A DNA stretch of 64,000 nucleotides, from positions 1,674,001 through 1,738,000 of the forward strand of contig OZ244213.1 of the NCBI GenBank assembly GCA_965216905.1. Reading direction: 5' to 3'. The position numbers and the translations under genes were made by a program. Below, one piece after another: positions 23,931 to 32,755 of the stretch (positions are counted from its first letter, which is position 1; every line of letters starts with the position of its first letter). Under the pieces are notes generated by a model that saw only the letters and a program-made list of their open reading frames with translations, did no database searches and was not told the DNA's origin. The DNA comes from G965216905 sp965216905 (GTDB taxonomy: Bacteria > Actinomycetota > Acidimicrobiia > Spongiisociales > ZC4RG35).

Positions 23931-24841
23931 GCCTGTTTGCCAAGACGGTCCTCACCGTGACCACCAATCCGATCGTTCGCCGGGTGATGACCAACAGCCC
24001 GCCGGGCCGGATCGTCGCCCGCCGTTTCGTGGCAGGTGACACGCTCGACGAGGCCGTCGCGGCATCGGAGACGCTCAACCGGCGGGGCCTGTCCGTCTCG
24101 CTCGACCTCCTCGGCGAGGAAGTGCACGACCCGGTGACGGCCGCCGCCGCCACGGAGGGATACATCGAGGCCGCCCGGCGCATCGCCCAGACAGGGCTCG
24201 ACGCGAACGTCTCCATCAAGCTGACCCAGTTGGGCCTCGCATTCGACGTCGCGTTGGCCACCGACGCGCTCCGCCGACTGGCCGAGGCCGCGGCCGAAGC
24301 CGGTACCACCGTCACGGTCGACATGGAGGACTCCCGCTACACCGAGGCGACGATCGATACATACAGCAAGGTGCAGTCGGAGGTCGGCAATCTCGGGGTG
24401 TGTATCCAGGCATACCTCCACCGGACGGCGGAGGACCTCGAGCGCATCGCCCCGCTCGGAGGACATGTCCGGCTCTGCAAAGGCGCGTACGTGGAGCCCG
24501 AGTCGATCGCGTTCCAGGGTTCGGCGGATGTCGACGCCGCATTCGCTCGGCTCCTCGAGCGATTGATGACGATCGAGGGCGTGCGTCCGGCGATCGCGAC
24601 CCACGACGATCGCCTCATCGATCTGGCCAAAGCACTGGGCGAACGCAGAACCGAGCCGTGGGAGTTCCAGATGCTGTACGGGGTGCGTCCCCAGATGCAG
24701 GATGCCCTCCGGTCGGACGGGTTCCCGATGCGCATCTATGTGCCGTACGGCTCGCAGTGGTACGCATATCTCACGCGACGGCTGGCCGAGCGCCCGGCCA
24801 ACGCACTGTTCTTTCTTCGTGCCGTCAGCGGGACCCGGTGA
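23927..24841 (+). CDS. proline dehydrogenase (monofunctional, FAD)
   Basis: A 304-residue FAD-dependent PRODH barrel that oxidises proline to pyrroline-5-carboxylate and feeds electrons to the respiratory chain. Conserved segments are SIKLTQLGLA, TVDMEDS, RLCKGAYVEP, YGVRPQMQD and the C-terminal RRLAERPAN. It lacks the P5C dehydrogenase part of PutA, and no such gene is adjacent. The GTG start lies in the proC stop codon (GTGA), so translation is probably coupled. It could alternatively work in a proline/P5C redox cycle rather than full catabolism. Confidence 0.9.
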   Translation: MSLFAKTVLTVTTNPIVRRVMTNSPPGRIVARRFVAGDTLDEAVAASETLNRRGLSVSLDLLGEEVHDPVTAAAATEGYIEAARRIAQTGLDANVSIKLTQLGLAFDVALATDALRRLAEAAAEAGTTVTVDMEDSRYTEATIDTYSKVQSEVGNLGVCIQAYLHRTAEDLERIAPLGGHVRLCKGAYVEPESIAFQGSADVDAAFARLLERLMTIEGVRPAIATHDDRLIDLAKALGERRTEPWEFQMLYGVRPQMQDALRSDGFPMRIYVPYGSQWYAYLTRRLAERPANALFFLRAVSGTR

Positions 24842-24922
24842 GCGGAGGTGTGTAGCCCGCAGACGTGATCGGCTATCACACCAGCACCACGACGTTCGCC
24901 AGATGAGATTGGGAGTGAGCTC

Positions 24923-25366
24923 ATGCAGGCACCTTCTTTCACTTTGCCGGATCACGACGGCAAGGCCGTGTCCACCACCGACTTCGCCGGTCGCCGGCTG
25001 ATCTTGTTCTTCTATCCCGCCGCCTCGACGCCGGGATGCACCACGGTGGCTTGCGACTTTCGGGACAACTACCAGCAGCTGATCGATGCCGGGTTTGCGA
25101 TCGTCGGCGTGTCTCCCGACGACCCGCCGGCCAACGCGGCTTTTCGCGATCGGCACGGATTTCCGTTCCCGCTGTTGTCGGACACCGCTCACAAGGTGGC
25201 CGACGCATACGGCGCGTGGGGGACGAAGCGAAACTACGGTCGCGAATACGAGGGTTTGATCAGGTCCACGTTCGTCATCGGACCCGACGGGCAGCTCGAG
25301 CGAGAGTATCGAAACGTGCGTGCCGCCGGACACGTCGATCGTCTCGTTCGGGACCTGCTCGACTGA
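24923..25366 (+). CDS. bcp: Bcp-type thiol peroxidase (peroxiredoxin)
   Basis: A 147-residue atypical 2-Cys peroxiredoxin of the Bcp/PrxQ class, reducing peroxides with thioredoxin. The peroxidatic Cys is in STPGCTTVACDF and a second Cys five positions later is the usual resolving residue. The codon for the peroxidatic residue is a normal Cys codon, so this family member is not a selenoprotein here. GGGAG precedes the ATG by 7 bases. Confidence 0.92.
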   Translation: MQAPSFTLPDHDGKAVSTTDFAGRRLILFFYPAASTPGCTTVACDFRDNYQQLIDAGFAIVGVSPDDPPANAAFRDRHGFPFPLLSDTAHKVADAYGAWGTKRNYGREYEGLIRSTFVIGPDGQLEREYRNVRAAGHVDRLVRDLLD

Positions 25367-25453
25367 GCCCCCATCCGCCTGGCGGAAGGGAACGACGCCC
25401 GGTCCGACCCGCCACATCATCCCGCGACCTCTTCCCGGAATATCATCCCTGTC

Positions 25454-26698
25454 ATGTCACGCACTTCCGGCTTGCTCGGGTTGCTCACCCTCCTGCTCAC
25501 CATCACGTCGGTGGCCGCGGCCCAGTCCGCCGACGAGGTGGCCGAGGCCGTCGAGTTTCGTGGTTACTACGCCGAGGGCGGCACGGACGTTCCGGTCAAC
25601 GAGTTGGAAGCGCTCGTCGGCCGCCATCCCGACATCGGCTTCGTGGCCCTCGGGAGTGAGCCGGGGCAGGGTCCGGACATCTTCGCCGACGACGTGCTGG
25701 GTTTGGTCGAGGGGCGGGACACCGTGGTCGTCCTGACTCCGACCGATGCCGGCGCTTCCAGCGCCACCTACTCCAGCGAAGCGCTGTCCGAGGCATTCGA
25801 CGTTGCATTCGATGACACCGGCGACAGCTATGTCACCGACTTTGCTCAGCTGGCCGAAGCGCTCGAGTCCGCCGAGCCCGAAGGCCGGTTCCCGGTGGGT
25901 GCCGCGGTGCTGGCCGGAGGTGCCGGGTTGGTGGGGTACGGGATCTGGCGGAGGCGTCGCTCGCAGGCCAACCGGCTGGAAGGTCGCCTCGAGGAGGCCC
26001 GACGCGAGATCCGTCAGCAGATGACGGTCATCGCCAACGAGATCTTGGAGTTCAGCGACCGAGTCGATCAGGACCAGCACCCGGAGGCGGTGGCCCACTT
26101 CCGGGCGGCGTCGACCGCCTATGAGCAGGCCGAGTCCCGGCTGGCCGCGACGGAGGATCTCGCCGAGCTCGAGGAGCTCTCCGACGATCTCGACGAGGCC
26201 AGATGGGCCCTGGCAGCCGCCGAAGCAATCGTCGAGGGACGTTCGATTCCGGAGCGACCGGTCGAAACCAAGCCGGAGCCGTGCTTCTTCGACCCCACGC
26301 ACGGAGCAGGCACGGAGGAAGCGAAGCTGGAGACGCCGGCGGGTTCGAAGACGGTGCGAGTCTGCCAAGCGGACGCCGACCGTCTTCGGCGTGGAGAACA
26401 GCCCTCCCCGCGCACGATCGACGTGGGCGGCCGAGCGCTGCCCGCCCCACAGGCGCCGCGAACGCACGGCGGCAGGGGCATGGACTGGCTCGACGCGTTC
26501 TCGATCATCGTGGGTGGCATGAACGGACCGATGAGCTATCGGTGGCCCAGGTCCCGCGGGGGGATGGGCGGGCGGGTACGTCCTCGGTCGGGAGGCGGCG
26601 GACGACCCAACCGAACCCGATCGCGTTCGCGGACCGGGAGTCGCCCCCGCGCCCGATCGCGTTCGCGATCGGTGGGCCGGGCCCGCCGGCGTCGCTGA
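25454..26698 (+). CDS. TPM-like membrane protein with an Arg/Ser-rich tail
   Basis: A 414-residue protein: signal peptide (residues 1-23), an extracytoplasmic TPM-like fold (about 24-145, with DVPVNELEALVGRHPDIGFVAL and VVVLTPTDAG), one transmembrane helix (GAAVLAGGAGLVGYG), a long coiled coil (about 178-265), a segment with two separated Cys, then a tail after residue 370 rich in RS and GR dipeptides. The tail is encoded by near-repeats of GATCGCGTTCGCG. TPM proteins are linked to photosystem assembly or stress in other phyla; here the role is unknown. PspA follows. A TATCAT box ends 7 bases before the ATG. Confidence 0.75.
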   Translation: MSRTSGLLGLLTLLLTITSVAAAQSADEVAEAVEFRGYYAEGGTDVPVNELEALVGRHPDIGFVALGSEPGQGPDIFADDVLGLVEGRDTVVVLTPTDAGASSATYSSEALSEAFDVAFDDTGDSYVTDFAQLAEALESAEPEGRFPVGAAVLAGGAGLVGYGIWRRRRSQANRLEGRLEEARREIRQQMTVIANEILEFSDRVDQDQHPEAVAHFRAASTAYEQAESRLAATEDLAELEELSDDLDEARWALAAAEAIVEGRSIPERPVETKPEPCFFDPTHGAGTEEAKLETPAGSKTVRVCQADADRLRRGEQPSPRTIDVGGRALPAPQAPRTHGGRGMDWLDAFSIIVGGMNGPMSYRWPRSRGGMGGRVRPRSGGGGRPNRTRSRSRTGSRPRARSRSRSVGRARRRR

Positions 26699-26836
26699 TC
26701 TCGGCGCCCGCGACCGAGGACGCTCGCGACGGTGATTCTTCTCGTCGGTCGAACGCCGACGCGGTGAGCCGCACGAGACCGACCGGCCTGCAGAGCACTA
26801 GAGTTGCCGCACTCCGACCAGCGATAGGTGGCATCG

Positions 26837-27604
26837 ATGTTGAAGCGAATTTGGGGCTACATCCGGCAGCTGTTCCGGTCCACGGCCGAGGCAGCCATGG
26901 ACCCCGAGATCGAGATCGAGCAGGCGATCACCGAGGCGAAGAAGCGTGACCAGCAGCTTCGTAACCAGGCCGCCAAAGTGATTGCTCATCGGGCACAGAT
27001 CGAGCAGAAGATCGAGAGCTCGGCGTCCGACGTCGGCGAGGCGCGAGAGATGGCCAAGCAGGCGTTGTTGCGGGCCGAGGACGCGAAGACGGCCGGGGAC
27101 GGCACCGCCATGGAGCGCTGGACCAACGCGGCGCAGTCGCTGGCGCTCAAGCTGCAGGCGTCGGAGGCCAACCTGACCGGGCTCAAGGAGCAGTACGAGA
27201 TCGCCATCACCCAATCGGAGGATGCCAAGCGGGCCGTCCAGCAGAATGCGATGCGCCTGCAAGAGCTGGCGGCCAAGCGCATGCAACTGGTCGGTCAGCT
27301 GCAACAGGCGAAGATGCAGGAGTCGGTGAACTCCGCAGTGGAGTCGATCTCGGCGTCGATGGAACGGGAGGCTCCGAGCCTGGAGAAGGTCGAGGACAAG
27401 ATCAACCAGCGACTCGCCCAGGCGAAGGCGCGGACGGAGCTGCGCGAGGCCACCCCGGAGGGCGCCGAAGCCGAACTGCGGGAGACCATCTCGATCGCCC
27501 AGGCGGACGCCAAGCTCGAGGAGTTGAAGCGCGAGCTCGGCCTTGCCGGCGGTGGCACCACCGACGCCGGTGGAGGTGGTGCCACCGAGGTGCAGCCGAA
27601 CTGA
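26837..27604 (+). CDS. pspA: PspA/IM30-family membrane stress protein
   Basis: A 255-residue, almost entirely coiled-coil protein of the PspA/Vipp1 family. It begins MLKRIWGYIRQLFRSTAEAAMDP with an amphipathic helix and continues through long heptads (EAKKRDQQLRNQAAKVIAHRAQIEQ region). These ESCRT-III-like proteins bind stressed membranes from the cytosolic side. The ATG with AGGTGG 7 bases upstream was preferred over a GTG three codons earlier. The tail is Gly/Thr-rich. The TPM-like gene upstream suggests a membrane-stress pair. Confidence 0.87.
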   Translation: MLKRIWGYIRQLFRSTAEAAMDPEIEIEQAITEAKKRDQQLRNQAAKVIAHRAQIEQKIESSASDVGEAREMAKQALLRAEDAKTAGDGTAMERWTNAAQSLALKLQASEANLTGLKEQYEIAITQSEDAKRAVQQNAMRLQELAAKRMQLVGQLQQAKMQESVNSAVESISASMEREAPSLEKVEDKINQRLAQAKARTELREATPEGAEAELRETISIAQADAKLEELKRELGLAGGGTTDAGGGGATEVQPN

Positions 27605-27699
27605 GCGGGCGGGTGGCGATTCGGATCAGGACCTCGCTCTTCTGAGCCGGTGGTCGTGACCGCCGATGAGCGGCCCTCCCCACGCTACGCTCCCGGCCC

Positions 27700-29925
27700 A
27701 TGACGCTGTCCACGAGCGAGACTCGCGACGCGAGCGGAGACGAAGCCGCTTCCGGATCCAGTCGACCGACCGCGGCGGGCCTGTTGATGGCGCTGGCCGT
27801 CCTGTCGGCCGTCGGAACGCTCGGGTTGTGGGCCCTCGGGTCGATCCAGCCCGAATTCGAACCGGAGGTCGGTCGAGTCGTCTTCGGGAACATCCCCGAT
27901 GCCCTGGAGGCATCGTTCTACGTCGGTATCTCGATCTTCCTGGCGCTGACCTTCTACCTCTTCTCGCTCCGCGCCAAGAACTGGGCGCGCGGCACCTCCG
28001 ATCCTCGCGTCGGCAGCTGGGGAGAGCGGCTGAAGCGGCTCGAGGACGGACTGCGCATGAAGACGCTCATGCGGGATCGCCAAGCCGGCTTGATGCATTC
28101 GATGGTCTATTACGGGTTCCTGGTCCTGTTCCTGGGGACGGTGACGCTGGAGATCGACCACCTTCTGCCGAACACTTGGAAGTTCCTCGAAGGGCGGGTG
28201 TACCAGGGCTACTCGTTCGTCTTGGACCTGGCCGCGGTCGTGTACCTGGCGGGCCTGGCCTGGGCGCTCTTCCGCCGATACGTGCAGCGGCCCTGGCGAC
28301 TGCGATCGAAGACGAAGCCCGAGGACGCCGGCATTCTCGCTCTCCTCACGGTCATCGGCGTGACCGGGCTGCTCACCGAGGGTGCGCGGATCGCCGTCGA
28401 CGGTCGGCCGGGTTTCGAGACCTGGTCGTTCGTCGGGTATCCGCTGTCGACCCTCTTCGCCAACGGAGCCGCCGTGGAGTGGCACCGAGTGTTCTGGGTG
28501 GGCCACGCCGCAGCCTTCCTGGCGTTCCTCATCTTCCTCCCCACCACCAAGCTCCGGCACATGGTGACCTCGCCCGCCAACATGTTCCTTTCTCCGAGCA
28601 GCCGGCCCAAGGGGGCGATGAAGGCGATGCCCAACCTGATGGAGGTCGAGGACATCGACTCCATCGGCGTGGCGGTGGTGAGCGAGTTCACGTGGAAGCA
28701 GCTGTTCGACACCGATGCGTGCACGATCTGTGGGAGATGCACTTCGGTGTGTCCGGCCAACCTCACCGGCAAGCCGCTCGATCCCCGCGAGGTGGTCCTG
28801 AAGACCGGTGAGGTGATGGCGGCCTCCGGCACGCCGGCGGTGTCGTCGCCGGTGTCGCTGGCAGACGGGATCGTCATCGAGTCCGATCGAGTCCTCGACC
28901 GGGTGCAGCCGGAGGAGGTGTGGTCGTGTACGAGCTGCAAGGCCTGTGACGAGATCTGCCCGGTCAACATCGAGATCCTCGACAAGATCCTCGACATGCG
29001 CCGGTACCTGGCACTCATGGAGTCGAACTTCCCGTCGGAGTTGGGGAAGGCGTACGTGGCGATGGAGAACCAGGGGAATCCGTGGGGGATGGCGCAGCAG
29101 AATCGAGCGGATTGGACCGCGAAGCTGGACTTCGACGTCCCGATCCTCGGCGAGGGAGGCGTGACCGAGGCCGAGTACCTGTGGTTCGTGGGGTGTGCCG
29201 GAAGTTTCGATGATCGAAACCAGCACGTGACCGTGGCCCTCGCCAAGCTGCTGCACGAGGCGGGGATCGACTTTGCGATCCTGGGTCCGCAGGAGAGCTG
29301 CAACGGCGACCCGGCTCGGCGATCGGGCAACGAGTATCTCTGGCAGCAGCTCGCACTCCAGAACATCGAAACGCTGAACGATCTCGGCGTTCGCAAGGTG
29401 ATCACCCAGTGCCCGCACTGCTTCAACACGTTGGCGAACGAGTACCCACAGATGGGGGGCGAGTACGAGGTCGTCCATCACACCGAACTGCTGGCCGAGT
29501 TGCTCCGCCAGGATCGGGTGGGTGCCGCCGCCGGATCGGCCAAGCCGACGGTCACCTATCACGATCCGTGCTATCTCGGACGCCACAACGACATCTACCT
29601 TGCGCCTCGGGAAGTGGTGGCCGCCACCGAGCCCGGCCGGATGGTGGAGATGCCACGCCATGGAACCCGCGGTCTGTGCTGCGGGGCGGGCGGTGCTCGG
29701 TTCTGGATGGAAGAGCACATCGGAAAGAAGGTGAACGTCGAGCGGGCAGAAGAGGCGCTGGCCACCGGAGCCACCGAGATCGCCGTGTCGTGCCCGTACT
29801 GTTTCGTGATGATCGACGACGGCGTCAAGGAGTTGGGCAGGGGTGACGACGTCCGGGTCCGCGACCTCGCCCAGATGCTGGTCGACGGGTACGGCGACGC
29901 CGAGGCCGACGAAGACCGCCGATAG
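27700..29925 (+). CDS. etfD: EtfD-like membrane Fe-S oxidoreductase
   Basis: A 741-residue fusion: about six N-terminal membrane helices of the nitrate reductase gamma type (residues 25-290), two [4Fe-4S] ferredoxin motifs (CTICGRCTSVCP and CTSCKACDEICP), and a C-terminal pair of CCG domains (GCAG, CPHCFN, HDPCYLGRHN, CCGAGG). This is the layout of EtfD/FadF proteins, which pass electrons from electron-transfer flavoprotein to menaquinone during beta-oxidation. No etfAB is next to it. A TACGCT box ends 8 bases before the ATG. Confidence 0.88.
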   Translation: MTLSTSETRDASGDEAASGSSRPTAAGLLMALAVLSAVGTLGLWALGSIQPEFEPEVGRVVFGNIPDALEASFYVGISIFLALTFYLFSLRAKNWARGTSDPRVGSWGERLKRLEDGLRMKTLMRDRQAGLMHSMVYYGFLVLFLGTVTLEIDHLLPNTWKFLEGRVYQGYSFVLDLAAVVYLAGLAWALFRRYVQRPWRLRSKTKPEDAGILALLTVIGVTGLLTEGARIAVDGRPGFETWSFVGYPLSTLFANGAAVEWHRVFWVGHAAAFLAFLIFLPTTKLRHMVTSPANMFLSPSSRPKGAMKAMPNLMEVEDIDSIGVAVVSEFTWKQLFDTDACTICGRCTSVCPANLTGKPLDPREVVLKTGEVMAASGTPAVSSPVSLADGIVIESDRVLDRVQPEEVWSCTSCKACDEICPVNIEILDKILDMRRYLALMESNFPSELGKAYVAMENQGNPWGMAQQNRADWTAKLDFDVPILGEGGVTEAEYLWFVGCAGSFDDRNQHVTVALAKLLHEAGIDFAILGPQESCNGDPARRSGNEYLWQQLALQNIETLNDLGVRKVITQCPHCFNTLANEYPQMGGEYEVVHHTELLAELLRQDRVGAAAGSAKPTVTYHDPCYLGRHNDIYLAPREVVAATEPGRMVEMPRHGTRGLCCGAGGARFWMEEHIGKKVNVERAEEALATGATEIAVSCPYCFVMIDDGVKELGRGDDVRVRDLAQMLVDGYGDAEADEDRR

Positions 29926-30101
29926 CACCACTGAGCGTGACGGGCAGGCGTATCGCCCGGTGAGGAAGGTTCCACCGCAGGTTTGCGAACGGGCTGAGAC
30001 AACGCGCACGGACTAGTAAATTCGTGGAATTCTGATAGAGTCCTCAAGCGACGACCCCTGACCACCTAGCGTGGTGAGAGAGTCGGAGAAAGGACCATCT
30101 T

Positions 30102-30338
30102 GTGGCCCGCAAGAACAGTTGCAACCAGAGTCGGCATCAATTCGAGCACCTCGGTCGATGGGCCGGAATCGCCCGGCGCCACTGCTCGAGATGCGGGATG
30201 ATGCAGATCGATCTCGAGGGCGACCGAGCCGTATCGACAGTGTCGGTGCGTTTGCGCTCGACGCTCGACAAGATCGCGGAAGGCGACGGGCTTGAATTGG
30301 ACCTCCGGCCCACACCCCTCTTTGGGCAAGCGCGGTAG
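30102..30338 (+). CDS. small Cys/His-rich protein, possible zinc ribbon
   Basis: A 78-residue basic protein that I do not recognise. HCSRCGMMQID near residues 27-37, with a Cys at position 7 and His residues in SRHQFEH, could bind zinc. The C-terminal half (VSVRLRSTLDKIAEGDGLELDL) is strand- and helix-forming. The GTG has AAAGGA 7-12 bases upstream. The 176-base region before it is unusually AT-rich for this genome: it holds an AATTC-GTG-GAATT inverted repeat (30019-30031) and a hairpin ACCAC-CTAGC-GTGGT (30061-30075). A perfect palindrome follows the gene. Confidence 0.6.
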   Translation: MARKNSCNQSRHQFEHLGRWAGIARRHCSRCGMMQIDLEGDRAVSTVSVRLRSTLDKIAEGDGLELDLRPTPLFGQAR

Positions 30339-30367
30339 CACCTGGCAGCCAAACGATGGTCTCGCAG

Positions 30368-30393
30368 GTGGGACGGCCCCGGGGCCGTCCCAC
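30368..30393. terminator. 26-base perfect palindrome after the small Cys-rich gene
   Basis: GTGGGACGGCCCC (30368-30380) is followed at once by its exact complement GGGGCCGTCCCAC (30381-30393), 30 bases past the stop of the small gene. Only TTGTCGTGTG follows, so it is a U-poor, actinobacterial-type terminator, or alternatively a protein-binding site. Confidence 0.55.
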
Positions 30394-30471
30394 TTGTCGT
30401 GTGGGGTCCGCAACTCGCCGCGTCGAATCCGCTTATGGGGTTGATTGGGGTCATCGGTAGCATCCGCGGCG

Positions 30472-31053
30472 ATGCAGCTACCCCGCCCCCGCCGCCACTG
30501 GATGGTCGGCCTCCTGACCTGTCTCGTCGTTGCGGCGTGTTCCTCCGGCGAGGCGAACGACACGATCCCGTCCTCGGAGAACGTCGTCGAGGCGCCCTCG
30601 GTGGAGTCCACGACCACGCAACCGCGTGTCACCGACCCCGAGGAGGTCGCACTGCTCTTTGCGGAGTGCATGCGAGACGAGGGAATCGACTTTCCGGACA
30701 TCCGGGTCGACGATCAGGGACGGCCGGTGCTGGGAGATGCCCTCGATGCCGTCGACACGGAGAACCCCGACTTCCGCCGGGCTCTGACCGGCTGTAGCTC
30801 GATACTCGCCGACGCCGGCGCACTGGACGTTTCCTCCGATCCCGAGTTGCAGGCAGCGATCGTGGACGAGCTGGCCTCGTTCTCCGAGTGCATGCGGGCC
30901 GAAGGCGTCGAAGACTTTCCGGATCCCAATCCCGGCTTCACGGGCACTGGCTCGCCATATTCACTGGATGCACTGCCGTTCGGCGACCCGGGCTTCTCCG
31001 ACGCCCTCGGCGTCTGCGGCGCCGATCTCGGCTCGTTCGGACTCGACGAGTAG
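30472..31053 (+). CDS. lipoprotein with repeated ECMR motif
   Basis: A 193-residue lipoprotein: basic N-terminus, hydrophobic stretch and lipobox LVVAAC. The mature part has two related units with AECMRDEGIDFPD and SECMRAEGVEDFPD, each followed by a later Cys, so disulfides are likely. This type of lipoprotein is common in actinobacteria beside a HlyD-like adaptor and MacB-like ABC transporter, as here. The ATG at the signal peptide was chosen over an upstream frame extension. It overlaps the next gene by 1 base. Confidence 0.78.
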   Translation: MQLPRPRRHWMVGLLTCLVVAACSSGEANDTIPSSENVVEAPSVESTTTQPRVTDPEEVALLFAECMRDEGIDFPDIRVDDQGRPVLGDALDAVDTENPDFRRALTGCSSILADAGALDVSSDPELQAAIVDELASFSECMRAEGVEDFPDPNPGFTGTGSPYSLDALPFGDPGFSDALGVCGADLGSFGLDE

Positions 31054-32087
31054 TGCGTCGAATCGCCTCCACGGTCCTGGCGCTGGCGTTGCTGGCCGCG
31101 GCGGTGGCGGTGGGGTTCGCCCTCGGGGGCGGGACCGAGTCCGTCCCGTCGACCGAGACGGTCGCCGTCGACACGGCACCGGTGGTGCGCACGGATCTGA
31201 TCCAGCGTGAGACGCTGTCGGGAACGCTTGGTTTCGGGGAGGTCGATGTGCTGCGGGCTGCGATCAGCGGGACGGTTACCGCGCTCCCGGAAGAGGCACA
31301 GCGGATCGAACGTGGTGGCGTCGCGTTCGAGGTCGACGGCCGGCCGGTGGTCGTCCTGGTCGGCGAACGGCCGGCCTGGCGAGCGCTCGGTCCCGACACC
31401 GAAGATGGTGTCGACGTCCTCCAGTTGGAGGAGAACCTCGTGGCGCTCGGGTACGGCCCAGTCGAATGGACACCGGACGAGGATTTCGATGGTGACACCG
31501 CCGATGCAGTCGAGTCCTTCCGGGAGGAGTACGGGCTCGACGAAGACGACGAGGTGGAACTCGGGAGGGTGGTCTTTCTCCCAGGGCCGGTTCGGGTGGG
31601 GTCGTTGCTCGTCGCCAAGGGCGATGTGGTCGGGTCCGGGACGCCCATGCTCGAGTACAGCGGCTTCGAGCAGGAGGTGCGCATCGAGGTCGAGCCCGAT
31701 CGGCTCGACCTGGTGAAGCCGGGGGCGCCGGTGACGGTCGAGCTTCCCGACGGTGCGGTCGTCGACGGTTCCATCGCCGAGATCGGACGAGTGGTCATCT
31801 CGAGCGGCCCCGAGCCCGACGCGCCGGGCGTGGTGGTCGTCACAGTCCGACTGGCGGAACCGGTGGCGGGCCTCGACCAGGCCCCGGTCGACGTCGACCT
31901 GGAGCGTGAGCGGGCTGCCGGCGTGCTGGCGGTCCCGGTCCGGGCGCTGATCGCATTGTCGGACGGCGGATATGCCGTCGAGATCGACGGTCGGCTCATC
32001 GGTGTCGAAATCGGAGACTTTGCCGACGGCCTGGTGGAGGTGACCGGACCGATCGCCGAAGGCGACCTCGTCGTCATTCCCCGATGA
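31053..32087 (+). CDS. HlyD/MFP-type periplasmic adaptor with peptidoglycan-binding-like domain
   Basis: A 344-residue protein anchored by one N-terminal helix (residues 4-25). A split barrel-sandwich domain (RETLSGTLGFGEVDVLRAAISGTVTALP, resumed near 180) surrounds a peptidoglycan-binding-1-like insert (DVLQLEENLVALGYG..., ending near VESFREEYGLDEDD) at residues 125-175. This replaces the coiled coil of Gram-negative adaptors, in keeping with the lack of an outer membrane. It is the extracytoplasmic partner of the ABC transporter encoded by the next two genes. Confidence 0.85.
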   Translation: MRRIASTVLALALLAAAVAVGFALGGGTESVPSTETVAVDTAPVVRTDLIQRETLSGTLGFGEVDVLRAAISGTVTALPEEAQRIERGGVAFEVDGRPVVVLVGERPAWRALGPDTEDGVDVLQLEENLVALGYGPVEWTPDEDFDGDTADAVESFREEYGLDEDDEVELGRVVFLPGPVRVGSLLVAKGDVVGSGTPMLEYSGFEQEVRIEVEPDRLDLVKPGAPVTVELPDGAVVDGSIAEIGRVVISSGPEPDAPGVVVVTVRLAEPVAGLDQAPVDVDLERERAAGVLAVPVRALIALSDGGYAVEIDGRLIGVEIGDFADGLVEVTGPIAEGDLVVIPR

Positions 32088-32755
32088 GCGCTCCGCCTGC
32101 GCTCGAGATGCAGGGGGTCTCCAAGACGTACCCGGGGCCACCGCCGGTGACTGCAGTGCGGGACGTCGACCTGACCGTTGCACCTGGTGAGTTGGTATGC
32201 GTGGTGGGTCCCTCCGGCTCCGGGAAGACCACCCTGCTTCACCTGATGGGGGCACTCGACCGGCCGACTTCCGGCACGGTTGCGATCGCCGGAACCCGGG
32301 TCGAGCGCATGTCGGACCGAGCCTTGTCGGGGCTGCGGGCTCATATGCTCGGCTTCGTGTTCCAGGATTTCTTCCTCCTCGACGGGATCGACGCGGTCGA
32401 CAACGTCACCCAGGGCCTGCTGTATCGGGGAGTGCCGGAGGCGGAGCGGCGGCGCCGGGCGGTCGACGCACTGGCCCGTGTGGGACTCGGAGACCGGGTC
32501 GACCACGAGCCTGCCCGTCTGAGTGGAGGTGAGCGGCAGCGGGTGGCCATCGCTCGGGCGATCGTCGGAGACCCGAAGATCGTCTTCGCCGACGAGCCCA
32601 CCGGCAACCTCGATTCGGCTACCTCCATGGCGATCACAGAGCTGTTCCTGGATCTGAACCGATCCGGATCGACAATCGTGGTCATCACCCACGACGAGGA
32701 GGTGGCGGCTCGGTTTCCGCGACGCATCCGTCTCAGAGACGGTGGATTCGAATGA
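32084..32755 (+). CDS. ABC transporter ATPase (MacB/LolD type)
   Basis: A 223-residue ATPase with Walker A GPSGSGKTT, Q-loop FQDFFLLDG, signature LSGGERQRVAIARAI and Walker B IVFADEPTGNLDS. The MacB/LolD subfamily energises extraction of substrates from the outer leaflet or mechanotransmission. It overlaps the adaptor and the permease gene by 4 bases on each side, making one operon. The substrate is unknown; the adjacent lipoprotein could be the client or a binding partner. Confidence 0.9.
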   Translation: MSAPPALEMQGVSKTYPGPPPVTAVRDVDLTVAPGELVCVVGPSGSGKTTLLHLMGALDRPTSGTVAIAGTRVERMSDRALSGLRAHMLGFVFQDFFLLDGIDAVDNVTQGLLYRGVPEAERRRRAVDALARVGLGDRVDHEPARLSGGERQRVAIARAIVGDPKIVFADEPTGNLDSATSMAITELFLDLNRSGSTIVVITHDEEVAARFPRRIRLRDGGFE

